DNA of 64,000 bases. Origin: Sulfuricurvum sp. PD_MW2. GTDB taxonomy: Bacteria; Campylobacterota; Campylobacteria; Campylobacterales; Sulfurimonadaceae. Location: contig NZ_NSIU01000001.1 in NCBI RefSeq assembly GCF_002633015.1, positions 248,001 through 312,000 on the forward strand, written 5' to 3'. Positions 27,257 to 36,313 of the stretch are shown here, in pieces. How positions within the stretch are numbered: the first letter of the stretch is position 1; each line of letters starts with the position of its first letter. Under the pieces are notes generated by a model. The model searched no databases. It was not told the origin of the DNA and was given only the letters and a program-made list of their open reading frames with translations. The position numbers and the translations under genes are program-made.

Positions 27257-28384
27257 GTGCTTCCTTATTCAACGCAGTTGATTGATGAGGATGATATTGC
27301 CGCCGTTGTTGAAGTCCTAAAAAGTTCGCATCTCACGCAGGGGGCGAAGGTCGAAGCATTTGAAGAAGCGATTGCCGAGTATGTAGGTGCGCGATTTTGT
27401 GTCGCTTTTAATTCGGCGACATCAGCGTTGCTGGGTGCATATGCTGCTATCGGGCTTAAAGAAAATGATGAGATAATCACCACGCCTATCAGTTTTGTAG
27501 CAACGTCGAATATGGCGATTGCTTTGGGTGCAAAACCGGTTTTCTGTGATGTTAAAATGGATGGAAACATTGACGAATCATTGATCGAAGCGCTCATTAC
27601 TCCTCAGACCCGTGCACTCGTTCCCGTCGATTTCGCAGGAAAACCAGTCGCGATTGAGGCGATCAAAAAGGTAGCTAAAAAGCACAATCTCTTCGTCATC
27701 GAAGATTCTTCCCATGCGTTGGGGAGTGGTATCGGCAACCAAAAAATCGGTTCTTTTGCGGATATGACAATATTTAGTTTCCATGCGATCAAACCGATCA
27801 CGACGGGAGAGGGCGGTGCTGTGGTAACCAACGACGAAGAATTCGCTAAGAAGTTAAAACTTTTTCGTTCACACGGCATCATCAAAAAACAGCTTTGGAA
27901 CTCCGATATGGTGAGTTTGGGGCATAATTTCCGTCTTACCGAGTTTGCCGCCGCGTTGGGTCTCTCGCAACTGCATAAACTCGATCGATTCCTCCAAACA
28001 CGCAATGAAATCGCCCGCTATTACGATGAGTGTTTTGCGGGGCATAAACTCATAACGACGATAGCGATTGATTCGGATGAGCAGAGTGCACGCCACCTTT
28101 ATCCGCTGCTTCTGTCTCCTGCATTACACTGCTCAAAAGAAGATATTTTTAGCGAATTGCAAATACGGGGATTAGGGGTGCAGGTTCATTACAAACCGAT
28201 TTATCAAAACAGTTTTTATAAAGAGCGTTTCGGTGAACAGCGATTGCCGAATACGGAACATTTTTACAAAAGTGAACTCTCTATTCCGTGTCATCAAAAG
28301 ATGACGCTGGAGGATGCCCGTATGGTTGCCGATACGGTTCTTGACGTGATGGAAGCCTATTCTCACCGAGGATGCAGTTTTTAA
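27257..28384 (+). CDS. pseC: UDP-4-amino-4,6-dideoxy-L-AltNAc aminotransferase PseC
   Basis: This PLP enzyme adds the 4-amino group from glutamate to the PseB product. The 375 residues begin at GTG 27257 with the upstream site AGGAG. DegT/DnrJ family markers are NSATSALLGAYAA, VPVDFAGKPV, EDSSHALGS and the PLP lysine K179 in SFHAIKPITTGEGG. It lies two bases after pseB. Confidence 0.96.
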   Translation: MLPYSTQLIDEDDIAAVVEVLKSSHLTQGAKVEAFEEAIAEYVGARFCVAFNSATSALLGAYAAIGLKENDEIITTPISFVATSNMAIALGAKPVFCDVKMDGNIDESLIEALITPQTRALVPVDFAGKPVAIEAIKKVAKKHNLFVIEDSSHALGSGIGNQKIGSFADMTIFSFHAIKPITTGEGGAVVTNDEEFAKKLKLFRSHGIIKKQLWNSDMVSLGHNFRLTEFAAALGLSQLHKLDRFLQTRNEIARYYDECFAGHKLITTIAIDSDEQSARHLYPLLLSPALHCSKEDIFSELQIRGLGVQVHYKPIYQNSFYKERFGEQRLPNTEHFYKSELSIPCHQKMTLEDARMVADTVLDVMEAYSHRGCSF

Positions 28385-28394
28385 AGGAGAATTG

Positions 28395-29081
28395 ATGCGT
28401 GTAGCTATTATCCCAGCCCGTGGCGGAAGCAAACGGGTACCCCGAAAAAACATCAAAATATTTGCAGACCTTCCGATCATTGCCTATAGCATCAAAGCCG
28501 CACAGGAATCAGAGCTGTTTGATCGTATCGTGGTCACCACCGATGATGAAGAGATTGCCGAGGTAGCACGCAGTTACGGTGCGGAGATCCCGTTTATGAG
28601 ACCAAAAGAGTTGAGTGACGATCATACCGCTACGATTCCCGTTATCGCTCACGCGATCCAAACACTTCAAAACGATTCGGTTATCGATTATGCCTGCTGT
28701 ATTTATGCTACCGCCCCTTTTATCCGCTCTCAAGATATCATCGATGCGTATAACTCCCTTATAACTCATAACAAACAGTATGCCTTTCCTGTTACAACAT
28801 TCCCGTTTCCGATTCAGAGAGGTGTGAAGCGTGACGCGCAAGGAAATATCGAAATGTTTTATCCTGAGCATTTCGAAACACGCTCCCAAGATCTCGAAGA
28901 GGCGTATCACGATGTGGGGCAGTTTTACTGGGGAACGCGCGATGCATGGGTGGAGGGAAAAGCGATCTTCTCCGATGCGGCGACAACAATCGTCTTACCT
29001 CGCCATCTGGTGCAGGACATCGATACGCTGGAGGACTGGACGCGCGCTGAGTTGATGCACAAAGTACTCCAAGCGCTATGA
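28395..29081 (+). CDS. pseF: CMP-pseudaminic acid cytidylyltransferase PseF
   Basis: Activates pseudaminic acid with CTP for transfer. The nucleotide-binding start is MRVAIIPARGGSKRVPRKNIK, followed by VTTDDEEIAEVARSYGAEIPFMRP and a C-terminal VQDIDTLEDW typical of the family. I chose ATG 28395 because AAGGAG lies seven bases upstream; the frame can be read from a TTG one codon earlier. 228 residues is normal length. Confidence 0.95.
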   Translation: MRVAIIPARGGSKRVPRKNIKIFADLPIIAYSIKAAQESELFDRIVVTTDDEEIAEVARSYGAEIPFMRPKELSDDHTATIPVIAHAIQTLQNDSVIDYACCIYATAPFIRSQDIIDAYNSLITHNKQYAFPVTTFPFPIQRGVKRDAQGNIEMFYPEHFETRSQDLEEAYHDVGQFYWGTRDAWVEGKAIFSDAATTIVLPRHLVQDIDTLEDWTRAELMHKVLQAL

Positions 29082-29941
29082 ACCTCCTTATCCGTTCTGA
29101 TTCTTCGAGTACAATCGGATTGGGGCACATTATGCGTGATATAGTATTTGCCGCGCAGCAGAGTGAAGATATCGTTATGTTCGCTTGTCAAAATCTGAGC
29201 GGCAATATCATCGATCACATTCCTTATCCCGTACACATTTTGAGTTCCAATGACCCCGATGAACTGATAGATCTTATTCGAGAGTATAAAATCGATATGG
29301 TGGTGTTTGATCACTATGGTATCGATGTGGCTTTTGAGAAAAAGGTCAAAGATGCTTGTAGAGTAACTATTCTCTCTTTTGACGATACTTATGTGGCTCA
29401 CGATTGCGACATTCTCCTCAACCATAATGTTTCAGCAGATCCGACTCGCTACAAAGGATTGGTTCCACCTCATTGCGTCCTTCGTTGCGGTGCGGAGTAT
29501 ACGCTGATACGCGATGAGTTTAAAACCGAAAAGCAAATCCAACGAGAAAAAATTTACGATCTTTTTATTGCGATGGGGGGGAGCGATCCGACAAATGCGA
29601 CGATGAAGATCCTCCCAACACTAAGCGATGATATGAGAGTCTGTGTTGTAACGACATCCGCAAATATTCATGTGAATGAACTAAAGGCTTTTGTCAAAAC
29701 GAAAAAAAATATGACATTGGAGATCGATTCTACACGGATAGCGCAATTGCTTCACCAAAGCTGCTTGGCGATTATCACCCCAAGTGTCATGGTGCATGAG
29801 GTATTGTTTATGGAGATCCCTTTTATCGCAGTACAGAGCGCCGCTAATCAAGAGGATATGTTTGTCTATTTAGAAAAAGAGGGGTATACCGTGTTAAAGG
29901 AGTGGAATGCGGGTGCAATTGCTCGATTTTACAACGCTTGA
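29078..29941 (+). CDS. pseG: UDP-sugar hydrolase PseG
   Basis: Removes UDP from UDP-2,4-diacetamido-2,4,6-trideoxy-beta-L-altropyranose to give the free 6-deoxy-AltdiNAc. The 287-residue GT-B-like protein has LIRSDSSSTIGLGHIMRDIVFA (the GxGHxxR signature with the catalytic His), FDDTY, MGGSDPTNATMKILPTL and a nucleotide-binding C-terminal half. The start overlaps pseF by four bases, and the 3' end overlaps pseH by 35 bases in a different frame. Confidence 0.94.
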   Translation: MNLLIRSDSSSTIGLGHIMRDIVFAAQQSEDIVMFACQNLSGNIIDHIPYPVHILSSNDPDELIDLIREYKIDMVVFDHYGIDVAFEKKVKDACRVTILSFDDTYVAHDCDILLNHNVSADPTRYKGLVPPHCVLRCGAEYTLIRDEFKTEKQIQREKIYDLFIAMGGSDPTNATMKILPTLSDDMRVCVVTTSANIHVNELKAFVKTKKNMTLEIDSTRIAQLLHQSCLAIITPSVMVHEVLFMEIPFIAVQSAANQEDMFVYLEKEGYTVLKEWNAGAIARFYNA

Positions 29942-30374
29942 TAAAGAGATGCTAACAACGGTATTAGCCTGGCGTAACCATAGCGATATTCGGCATTGGA
30001 TGCTGAGTGACGATGAGATATCGATGCAAAATCATCTGCAATTTGTCGAATCGCTGAAAAATAGAGCGGATAAGCGCTATTTTTTGGTTCAGCGCGAAGA
30101 TGCCTATATCGGAGTGATCGATTTTACCGATATTACTCAAAACTCTGCCGAAATCGGGATTTATTCCAACCCTTATATGCGCGGAGTGGGCGAAGCATTA
30201 ATGCATGCGCTGATCGAGTATGGCTTTTCAACGCTTGGGGTAAAAATGTTGGTTGCGACCGTTTTCACCGACAACGAGCGGGCTAAACATTTGTACGAAA
30301 AATTCGATTTTACAGAGACAAACCGGACGTTTTATAAGGGGAGAGAGATGATTATCATGGAGCGAAGCAAATGA
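29907..30374 (+). CDS. pseH: UDP-4-amino-sugar N4-acetyltransferase PseH
   Basis: The GNAT-fold enzyme acetylates the 4-amino group using acetyl-CoA. The 155-residue protein shows LAWRNHSDIRHWMLSDDEI, typical of PseH, and the acetyl-CoA loop PYMRGVGEALMHALIEY. The ATG at 29907 has its ribosome site (AAGGAG) inside pseG. The overlap is genuine rather than a frameshift because both proteins keep their complete family ends. Confidence 0.92.
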   Translation: MRVQLLDFTTLDKEMLTTVLAWRNHSDIRHWMLSDDEISMQNHLQFVESLKNRADKRYFLVQREDAYIGVIDFTDITQNSAEIGIYSNPYMRGVGEALMHALIEYGFSTLGVKMLVATVFTDNERAKHLYEKFDFTETNRTFYKGREMIIMERSK

Positions 30375-31405
30375 AGATTGGACACCACAATATTGATGAA
30401 AAAGTATTTATCATCGCCGAACTCTCAGCAAATCACAACGGTTCGCTCGATACAGCTCTAAAAACGATTGATGCGATGAAGGCATCGGGCGCCGATGCGG
30501 TGAAACTCCAAACGTACACTCCAGACACGATTACCCTCGATTGTGACAGTGAGATGTTTACGATTTCACAGGGGACGTTGTGGGACAAACGGAAATTTCA
30601 TGATCTCTATGCTGAAGCGATGACGCCGTGGGAGTGGCACTCCATCCTCTTTGATCATGCCAAAAGTCTTGGAATGGAAGCATTTTCCTCTCCGTTTGAT
30701 AACAGTGCCGTTGATTTTTTGTCTGAACTGGACGTTCCTGCGTATAAGATTGCCAGTTTCGAGATTACCGATATACCTCTCATCGAATACACTGCTGCCA
30801 AAGGAAAACCGATCATCATCTCCACCGGTATCGCGACACAAGATGACATCGAAGAGGCGTTAAATGCCTGTTGGCGGGCAGGAAATGATCAGATTACACT
30901 GCTCAAATGCACCTCTGCCTATCCTGCCGCATTGGAGGAGATGAATCTTTTGACGATTGCCGATATGAAAAATAGATTTGAGGTAAGTGTCGGGCTTTCG
31001 GATCATACAATGAGTCTCAGCGCACCTGTAGCTGCCGTTGCACTGGGGGCACGAGTGATCGAGAAACATTTTATTCTTGATCGAGGCATGGGTGGAGCGG
31101 ACAGCGCCTTTAGTCTGGAACCGCAAGAATTTAAAATGATGGTCGATGCGGTGCGGGATACCGAAAAGCTATTGGGGAAAGTGACATACGATCTTTCGGC
31201 GAAAAGTTTGAAATCACGGGAATTTTCACGCAGTCTGTTTGTTGCCGAAGATGTGAAAGCGGGCGATGCGATCAACTCTTTAAATGTCCGATCCGTGCGA
31301 CCGGGGTTCGGATTGCCGCCCAAATATCTCAAAGCTATTATCGGGAAACAATTCAAAGAGGATATTTCTAAAGGAACACCTCTCTCTTGGGAACACATCC
31401 TATGA
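30371..31405 (+). CDS. pseI: Pseudaminic acid synthase PseI
   Basis: Condenses 6-deoxy-AltdiNAc with PEP to form pseudaminic acid. The 344 residues hold a NeuB-type TIM barrel (IIAELSANHNGSLDTALKTIDAMKASGADAVKLQTYTPDT in its first strands, SVGLSDHT, ARVIEKHFILDR) and a C-terminal antifreeze-like SAF domain (~290-344, SVRPGFGLPPKYL). It overlaps pseH by four bases. With this gene all six Pse enzymes are present. Confidence 0.96.
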   Translation: MKIGHHNIDEKVFIIAELSANHNGSLDTALKTIDAMKASGADAVKLQTYTPDTITLDCDSEMFTISQGTLWDKRKFHDLYAEAMTPWEWHSILFDHAKSLGMEAFSSPFDNSAVDFLSELDVPAYKIASFEITDIPLIEYTAAKGKPIIISTGIATQDDIEEALNACWRAGNDQITLLKCTSAYPAALEEMNLLTIADMKNRFEVSVGLSDHTMSLSAPVAAVALGARVIEKHFILDRGMGGADSAFSLEPQEFKMMVDAVRDTEKLLGKVTYDLSAKSLKSREFSRSLFVAEDVKAGDAINSLNVRSVRPGFGLPPKYLKAIIGKQFKEDISKGTPLSWEHIL

Positions 31406-32406
31406 CAATTGCCGTCGTATCTCATGATGCAGGAAGTTCAGAAATATTGTGTGGACTCATTCGTGAGTATTTTGATCTTTATTCGTGGCATATTTTTGCT
31501 ATAGCGCAAAGTCCTATGGGACGACTGTGTGAACGCTATAACCTCTCTTTTACTCCTATCGGAGATGCTGAACAACAGCTCCAAGTCATTACTCCTGATA
31601 TTCTGTTTTTTGGAACCGGATGGCAGGAGAAGATTGAGCGCCCCTATGTCCATTTTTGCAAAGAAAACGCTATTCCGACGGTTGCTTTTTTGGATCATTG
31701 GAGCAACTATCGTGAGCGATTCGGTTTTCCCGATGAGGGGTGGGAAGAGAACTTGGGTGATTTTACCGCAGTTACGGATCAAAAAGCTCTTTTTCTAGCG
31801 GAGTCGTTTGCTCTTCCAAAACCTATGGGACTAAAAAATTTTTATCTGCGCGATACGATCGTTCAGGCACGTCAAAAAGAGATTTCCCCTAACAATAATC
31901 TCCTTTTTTTGAGCGAGCCGACCGATGCTGTGGCATTGCGTACCTATGGGGATAAAAACTATTGGGGATTTACCCAATACAGTGCACTGGAAGATATTTT
32001 GAAAAATTTTGAGCGGTTTGGATGTGCAGGACTGACTATTCGGCTTCATCCGAGCGATACTGGAAGCGGATATAAAAAAATTCTCAAAGCCTATCCCAAT
32101 ATTCGGGTTCAAATCAATGATGCGGCGGTATGTGAGCTAACCGATCAGCTTTTATGTGCCAAAATGATTATCGGATTTGATACGATGGCGCTCTATATCG
32201 CGGCACTTTTAGAGCGTCCTGTTCTTTCGTATCTCCCTTCGAAAAATAGGGAATTTTTGTTGCCGCTACCAAAGGAGAGGCAGGTTCGTTCTCTATCAAA
32301 GATTCATTCAAACCTTCTTCTCCCCTCCTCGCTGAAGTGTGATGATTTCGGTATGGATTTTGCTTTATTTATCAAAACTATAGTGGCAAAAGAGCGAAAT
32401 GTATAA
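31402..32406 (+). CDS. Unknown GT-B-like protein in the sugar operon
   Basis: The predicted protein has 334 residues from the ATG at 31402, which overlaps the pseI stop as ATGA; an upstream ATG at 31387 is less likely. No family is recognised with certainty. Two Rossmann-like halves are suggested by AVVSHDAGSSEILCGLI at the start and by LTIRLHPSDTG...AKMIIGFDTMALYIAALLERPVLSYLP (motif pieces) near 215-285. This resembles the nucleotide-sugar half of GT-B enzymes such as sialyl- and polysaccharide transferases or UDP-sugar epimerases. It is fully embedded in the operon, so a role in handling or transferring an unusual sugar is likely. Confidence 0.6.
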   Translation: MTIAVVSHDAGSSEILCGLIREYFDLYSWHIFAIAQSPMGRLCERYNLSFTPIGDAEQQLQVITPDILFFGTGWQEKIERPYVHFCKENAIPTVAFLDHWSNYRERFGFPDEGWEENLGDFTAVTDQKALFLAESFALPKPMGLKNFYLRDTIVQARQKEISPNNNLLFLSEPTDAVALRTYGDKNYWGFTQYSALEDILKNFERFGCAGLTIRLHPSDTGSGYKKILKAYPNIRVQINDAAVCELTDQLLCAKMIIGFDTMALYIAALLERPVLSYLPSKNREFLLPLPKERQVRSLSKIHSNLLLPSSLKCDDFGMDFALFIKTIVAKERNV

Positions 32407-33346
32407 AGCACTGATTATTGGCGCCGGAAGTATCGGCGGGCTTATCGATTCACCGGCATCCAAAGCAGTTGCAAGTCATGCACATGCTTATCAAAAACAT
32501 TCAGATACGGAGCTTTATGCGATCTGTGAACCCTCAGAACTGAATGTATTTGCATTTATGGAACGCTGGGGAGATGTGCATCGTTATGTCAGTGTGGATG
32601 AGATAGGTGCAGATGATCACTACGATATTGTCTCTATTTCATCAACGACAAAATCTCATTTTTATGATCTGACTACATTGTTAAAGCGTCAAGATTCTTC
32701 GATGATACTCTGTGAAAAACCGCTTGTAGCAACCCAAGAAGAACTCTCCACCCTCCATACATTGCTTTTGCAAAGTGATAAGAAAATTTTGGTTCATTTT
32801 ATTCGCCGCTATAACCCTGCATTTATCTATTTGGCCGAGCGGGTTCAAAAAGGTGAGTTTGGAAAATCGTTAGGGTTTCAGGGTGTATGCACAAAAGGGT
32901 TGCTTCATAACGGGTCTCATATGTTAGCGGTTTTGAGCCATTTCTTAGGAAGTTTGGTATCGATCAAACCGTTTCGAGCTTCATTTTGTCATGAAGATCT
33001 TTGCGGAGAGTTTGGGGTCTCTTTGGAAAACGGAGATGGTTCAATATCCGTTCTTGCGCACCCTCCCTATTCTTTATTTGAGATAACATTTTGGTTTGAG
33101 CAAGGGATGATCAAAATTTTAGACGGAGGAGATAAAATAGAGATATATTCACGTGTTCCTTCGACGTATGAAGGGTATTTTTCTCTGGCATTACAAGAGA
33201 CAATGACGACGAATCTATCAAACTATGCGTATGACTCCGTAGAGTTTTTGTTGCAAAAAAATAAAGAGACATGCAAACAAATTTTAGGTGAACATCTCCA
33301 TATTCATAAGATTGTTTTTCAAACTTTTTCCAAGGTATTTCCATGA
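32399..33346 (+). CDS. Gfo/Idh/MocA-family sugar dehydrogenase
   Basis: The 315-residue protein has the NAD-binding start ALIIGAGSIGGLIDSP, then SISSTTKSHFYDL, and the catalytic-site motif CEKPLVATQEE (the EKP signature, ~100-105). The C-terminal half is the family's alpha/beta substrate domain, somewhat short. It overlaps the previous gene by eight bases and the next by four. With the following aminotransferase and acetyltransferase it forms an oxidise-aminate-acetylate trio as in WlbA/WbpB-type 3-amino-sugar routes. Confidence 0.85.
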   Translation: MYKALIIGAGSIGGLIDSPASKAVASHAHAYQKHSDTELYAICEPSELNVFAFMERWGDVHRYVSVDEIGADDHYDIVSISSTTKSHFYDLTTLLKRQDSSMILCEKPLVATQEELSTLHTLLLQSDKKILVHFIRRYNPAFIYLAERVQKGEFGKSLGFQGVCTKGLLHNGSHMLAVLSHFLGSLVSIKPFRASFCHEDLCGEFGVSLENGDGSISVLAHPPYSLFEITFWFEQGMIKILDGGDKIEIYSRVPSTYEGYFSLALQETMTTNLSNYAYDSVEFLLQKNKETCKQILGEHLHIHKIVFQTFSKVFP

Positions 33347-34644
33347 TGAAACTTGCTATTAACGGTGGTGAGAAACTTCGTACAACCCCTTTTCCGGCTT
33401 ATAACACGATTGGAACCGAGGAAGAAGATGCTGTTCTTCGAGTCCTTCGTAGCGGAAAACTCTCTACTTTTTTAGGGACATGGCATGATGATTTTTTCGG
33501 CGGTCCCGAAGTGCGCGCTTTAGAATCAGAGTGGAGCGAGTATTTTGGGGTCAAGCACGCAATCAGCGTGAATTCGGCTACTTCGGGACTTTATGCCGCG
33601 GTCGGTGCGTGCGGAATAAGCCCTGGAGATGAGGTGATCGTCAGCGCCTATACGATGAGTGCATCGGCTACTGCGGCGTTGGTGTACGGTGCCATTCCTG
33701 TTTTTGCCGATATCGAAGAAGATTTTTATTGTCTTGATGTCAAAAGTATCGAAGCAAAGATCACTCCGAAAACCAAGGCGATTATTGTTGTTGATATTTT
33801 CGGGCACCCTTATGATGCCGATGCCATCAATACATTGGCAAAAAAACATAATCTTTTTGTGATCGAAGATACGGCGCAAGCACCGGGTGCGATGTTAAGT
33901 GGTAAATTTGCAGGAACACTTGGTGATATCGGTGTTTATTCCCTCAACTACCACAAACATATCCACAGCGGGGAAGGGGGGATTGTTGTTACCGATGATG
34001 ATATTCTTGCCGATAAAATCCGCCTTATTCGTAACCATGCCGAAGCAGTCCTCTCTGCACGGGGTATCAAGGAGAAATCAGAACTTATCAACATGGTCGG
34101 TTACAACTACCGAATGACCGAGATAGAAGCTGCAATTGCCCGATGTCAGCTCAAAAAACTTCCCTCTTTATTGACGAAAAGGCTCGAAAATACTGAATAT
34201 CTCAATGAAAAGCTGGCACAAATCTCCTGCATAAAACCGACCATAATTCGTCAGGGAGCTAAACACGCCTTTTACGTCCATCCGTTGCAGTTCGATGCAG
34301 AGGCGGCAGGAATGCATCGTAACCGTTTTATCGATGCGGTCAAAGCGGAACTCCCTCCGACATTGCTGCGTGAGGAGTCGGTGGTACTGCTCAGTTACGG
34401 GTATGTCAAACCGCTCTATCTCCAGCCTCTGTATCAAGAGAAAATTGCATTTGGACGGGATGGCTATCCGTTTAATCTCAGCGAAGTTACATATCCGAAA
34501 GGATTATGTCCTGTGACGGAAGAGATGCATTTTAACCGCCTGATCACCCATGAGTTTATGCGTCCGGGAATGAGCAAATCCGATATGGATGATGTGGTAA
34601 ATGCCTTTGCAAAGGTGTGGGACAACAGAGCGGAGCTTGTATGA
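33343..34644 (+). CDS. DegT/DnrJ/EryC1 sugar aminotransferase
   Basis: The 433-residue PLP enzyme is distinct from PseC and longer. Markers are VNSATSGLYAAVGACGISPGDEVI, VVDIFGHPYDA, IEDTAQAPGA and the PLP lysine K205 in YHKHIHSGEGG. It resembles the AHBA synthase/inositol aminotransferase side of the family. It probably aminates the keto sugar made by the preceding dehydrogenase. It overlaps both neighbours by four bases. Confidence 0.88.
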   Translation: MMKLAINGGEKLRTTPFPAYNTIGTEEEDAVLRVLRSGKLSTFLGTWHDDFFGGPEVRALESEWSEYFGVKHAISVNSATSGLYAAVGACGISPGDEVIVSAYTMSASATAALVYGAIPVFADIEEDFYCLDVKSIEAKITPKTKAIIVVDIFGHPYDADAINTLAKKHNLFVIEDTAQAPGAMLSGKFAGTLGDIGVYSLNYHKHIHSGEGGIVVTDDDILADKIRLIRNHAEAVLSARGIKEKSELINMVGYNYRMTEIEAAIARCQLKKLPSLLTKRLENTEYLNEKLAQISCIKPTIIRQGAKHAFYVHPLQFDAEAAGMHRNRFIDAVKAELPPTLLREESVVLLSYGYVKPLYLQPLYQEKIAFGRDGYPFNLSEVTYPKGLCPVTEEMHFNRLITHEFMRPGMSKSDMDDVVNAFAKVWDNRAELV

Positions 34645-35183
34645 GATTAGAGGGTGAGCGTGTATATCTACGTCCGATTGAACTGAGCGATGCCGATGGT
34701 GTTTACCCCTCATGGCTGAATGATCCCGAGGTATGCCGTTACAACTCACACGGGGATACTCTGTATACAAAAGAGATGGCACAATCATACATAAAGAGTG
34801 TGATCGATAATCCAAGCATGGTCGTTTTTGCGATTTGTTTACGTGAGGACGGCCGTCATGTCGGTAATATCGCATTACAGCAGATCTCACTCAAAAACCG
34901 TAACGCAGAATTGGCTGTTTTGATCGGGGATTTCTCGGTATACGGGAGAGGGATGGGGTATGAATCCGGAAAACTCCTGGTCGATTATGCGTTTAGTACG
35001 TTGAAGCTTCATCGTCTCTATTGCGGTACCCATTCTGAGAATATCGGGATGCAAAAACTGGCGTTGAAGCTTGGAATGAGTGAAGAAGGGCGACGTCGTG
35101 AAGCCCTTTGGAAAAACGGCATTTTTGCCGATATAGTGGAATATGGATTAATCAACACCGTTTCTGAAAAGGAGACTTTATGA
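34641..35183 (+). CDS. GNAT acetyltransferase (RimJ/RimL-like)
   Basis: 180 residues from ATG 34641, chosen because it overlaps the aminotransferase stop as ATGA; an upstream ATG at 34617 would add eight unlikely residues. Markers are GERVYLRPIELSDADGVYPSWLNDPEV and the acetyl-CoA loop GRGMGYESGKLLVDYAF, ending with an EGRRREALWKNG segment common in sugar N-acetyltransferases. It would acetylate the amino group placed by the aminotransferase. This is an inference from gene order. Confidence 0.82.
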   Translation: MRLEGERVYLRPIELSDADGVYPSWLNDPEVCRYNSHGDTLYTKEMAQSYIKSVIDNPSMVVFAICLREDGRHVGNIALQQISLKNRNAELAVLIGDFSVYGRGMGYESGKLLVDYAFSTLKLHRLYCGTHSENIGMQKLALKLGMSEEGRRREALWKNGIFADIVEYGLINTVSEKETL

Positions 35184-36313
35184 CCAAACAAATGATTTTT
35201 ACCGATACACCGAGTGATACTTACGGCGAACCGCTTTACAAAGAGTATCTTCAATACTGTACACGATGCTGCATGCCAAGTTCGAACGAGGGGATGCAGT
35301 TCGATGAACTCGGTATCTGCCTAGCGTGTCGGGCACAAGAGCAAAAGATGCGGATAAATTGGAAAAAAAGCGAAGAAGTTCTTCGCGAAACGTTAGAGAG
35401 CTACAAAGAGAAAGCGGGAGACAACTACGATTGTATTATCCCGATCAGTGGTGGGAAAGATAGCGTTTTCCAGCTTCATGTTCTCAAAAAAGTGTACGGT
35501 ATGAAACCGCTTGCCGTGACGTTTAACCATAACTGGTATTCGGAGATCGGTCGCTACAATCTCGAGAATGCCCTCGAAAAACTTGAAATCGATCATATTA
35601 TGTTTACTCCAAATAAAGCACTGGTGAAGAAACTGTTTGTCAAATCGTTTTATAAAATCGGAGATTCATGCTGGCACTGTCACGCGGGTGTGGGTGCATT
35701 TCCGCTCCAAATCGCCGTCAAATTCAACATCCCGCTCCTCATCTGGGGAGAGTCGGTGTGTGAGAGTAGTGGTCGTGCCGATTTTCGAGATAATGTCCAA
35801 AAATTTGATCGCGACTATTTCACCAAAGTCTCTGCCAAACTCTACCCTGAGCAGATGATCGATGAAGAGATTACCCGCAAAGATCTCAAACCGTTTGAAT
35901 TACCAAGTTTTGAAGATATCGAACGTGTCGGTGTTGTGGGACTGCACTTGGGAGATTATCTCTTTTGGGATGATGAGCGTCAAATGGAGTTCATTAAAAA
36001 AGAGTACGATTGGCGCGAAGAGCACCGCCCGGGCCACTACAAAGGGTTCAAAGGAAACGAGTGCAAGTTTGAAACGCTGCATGATCACATGAAATTTGTG
36101 AAGCGCGGATTCGGTCGGGGAACCGATCAGGCGAGTGCGGATGTACGTGCCGGATTGCTTACCCGTGAAGAGGGATTTGAGATCGCGAAAAAGTACGATC
36201 AGCAACGACCTGCCTATTTGGATGAATTTTTGGATATGGCAAACATCACGGAAGAAGAATACAATAATGTCCTCAAAGCGATGCGCCAAGGAAAATTCAG
36301 AGAGAGCCGATGA
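35180..36313 (+). CDS. pseA: N-acetyl sugar amidotransferase (PseA/WbpG family)
   Basis: The 377-residue ATP-dependent synthetase turns a sugar acetamido group into acetamidino. It opens with zinc-binding cysteines CTRCCMPSS and CLACRAQE (~28-55), then the PP-loop SGGKDSVFQLHVLKK (ATP pyrophosphatase), CWHCHAGVG and GEN-type glycine motifs. Relatives take ammonia from HisH/HisF-like partners encoded next door. None is present here; an amidase-signature gene overlaps its stop instead. The name pseA is by family; the exact sugar is not proven. Confidence 0.85.
   Translation: MTKQMIFTDTPSDTYGEPLYKEYLQYCTRCCMPSSNEGMQFDELGICLACRAQEQKMRINWKKSEEVLRETLESYKEKAGDNYDCIIPISGGKDSVFQLHVLKKVYGMKPLAVTFNHNWYSEIGRYNLENALEKLEIDHIMFTPNKALVKKLFVKSFYKIGDSCWHCHAGVGAFPLQIAVKFNIPLLIWGESVCESSGRADFRDNVQKFDRDYFTKVSAKLYPEQMIDEEITRKDLKPFELPSFEDIERVGVVGLHLGDYLFWDDERQMEFIKKEYDWREEHRPGHYKGFKGNECKFETLHDHMKFVKRGFGRGTDQASADVRAGLLTREEGFEIAKKYDQQRPAYLDEFLDMANITEEEYNNVLKAMRQGKFRESR

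Noticed and set aside
29907-29941. Overlap of pseG and pseH looked like a frameshift in one fused gene
   Set aside because: Both proteins keep complete family ends, and pseH has its own ribosome site within pseG.
34617-34640. Upstream ATG for the GNAT gene and similar upstream starts for purN, rnhB and bioB
   Set aside because: They run into the preceding gene or lack a ribosome site, and add residues not found at family N-termini; the overlapping ATGA or better-spaced starts were preferred.
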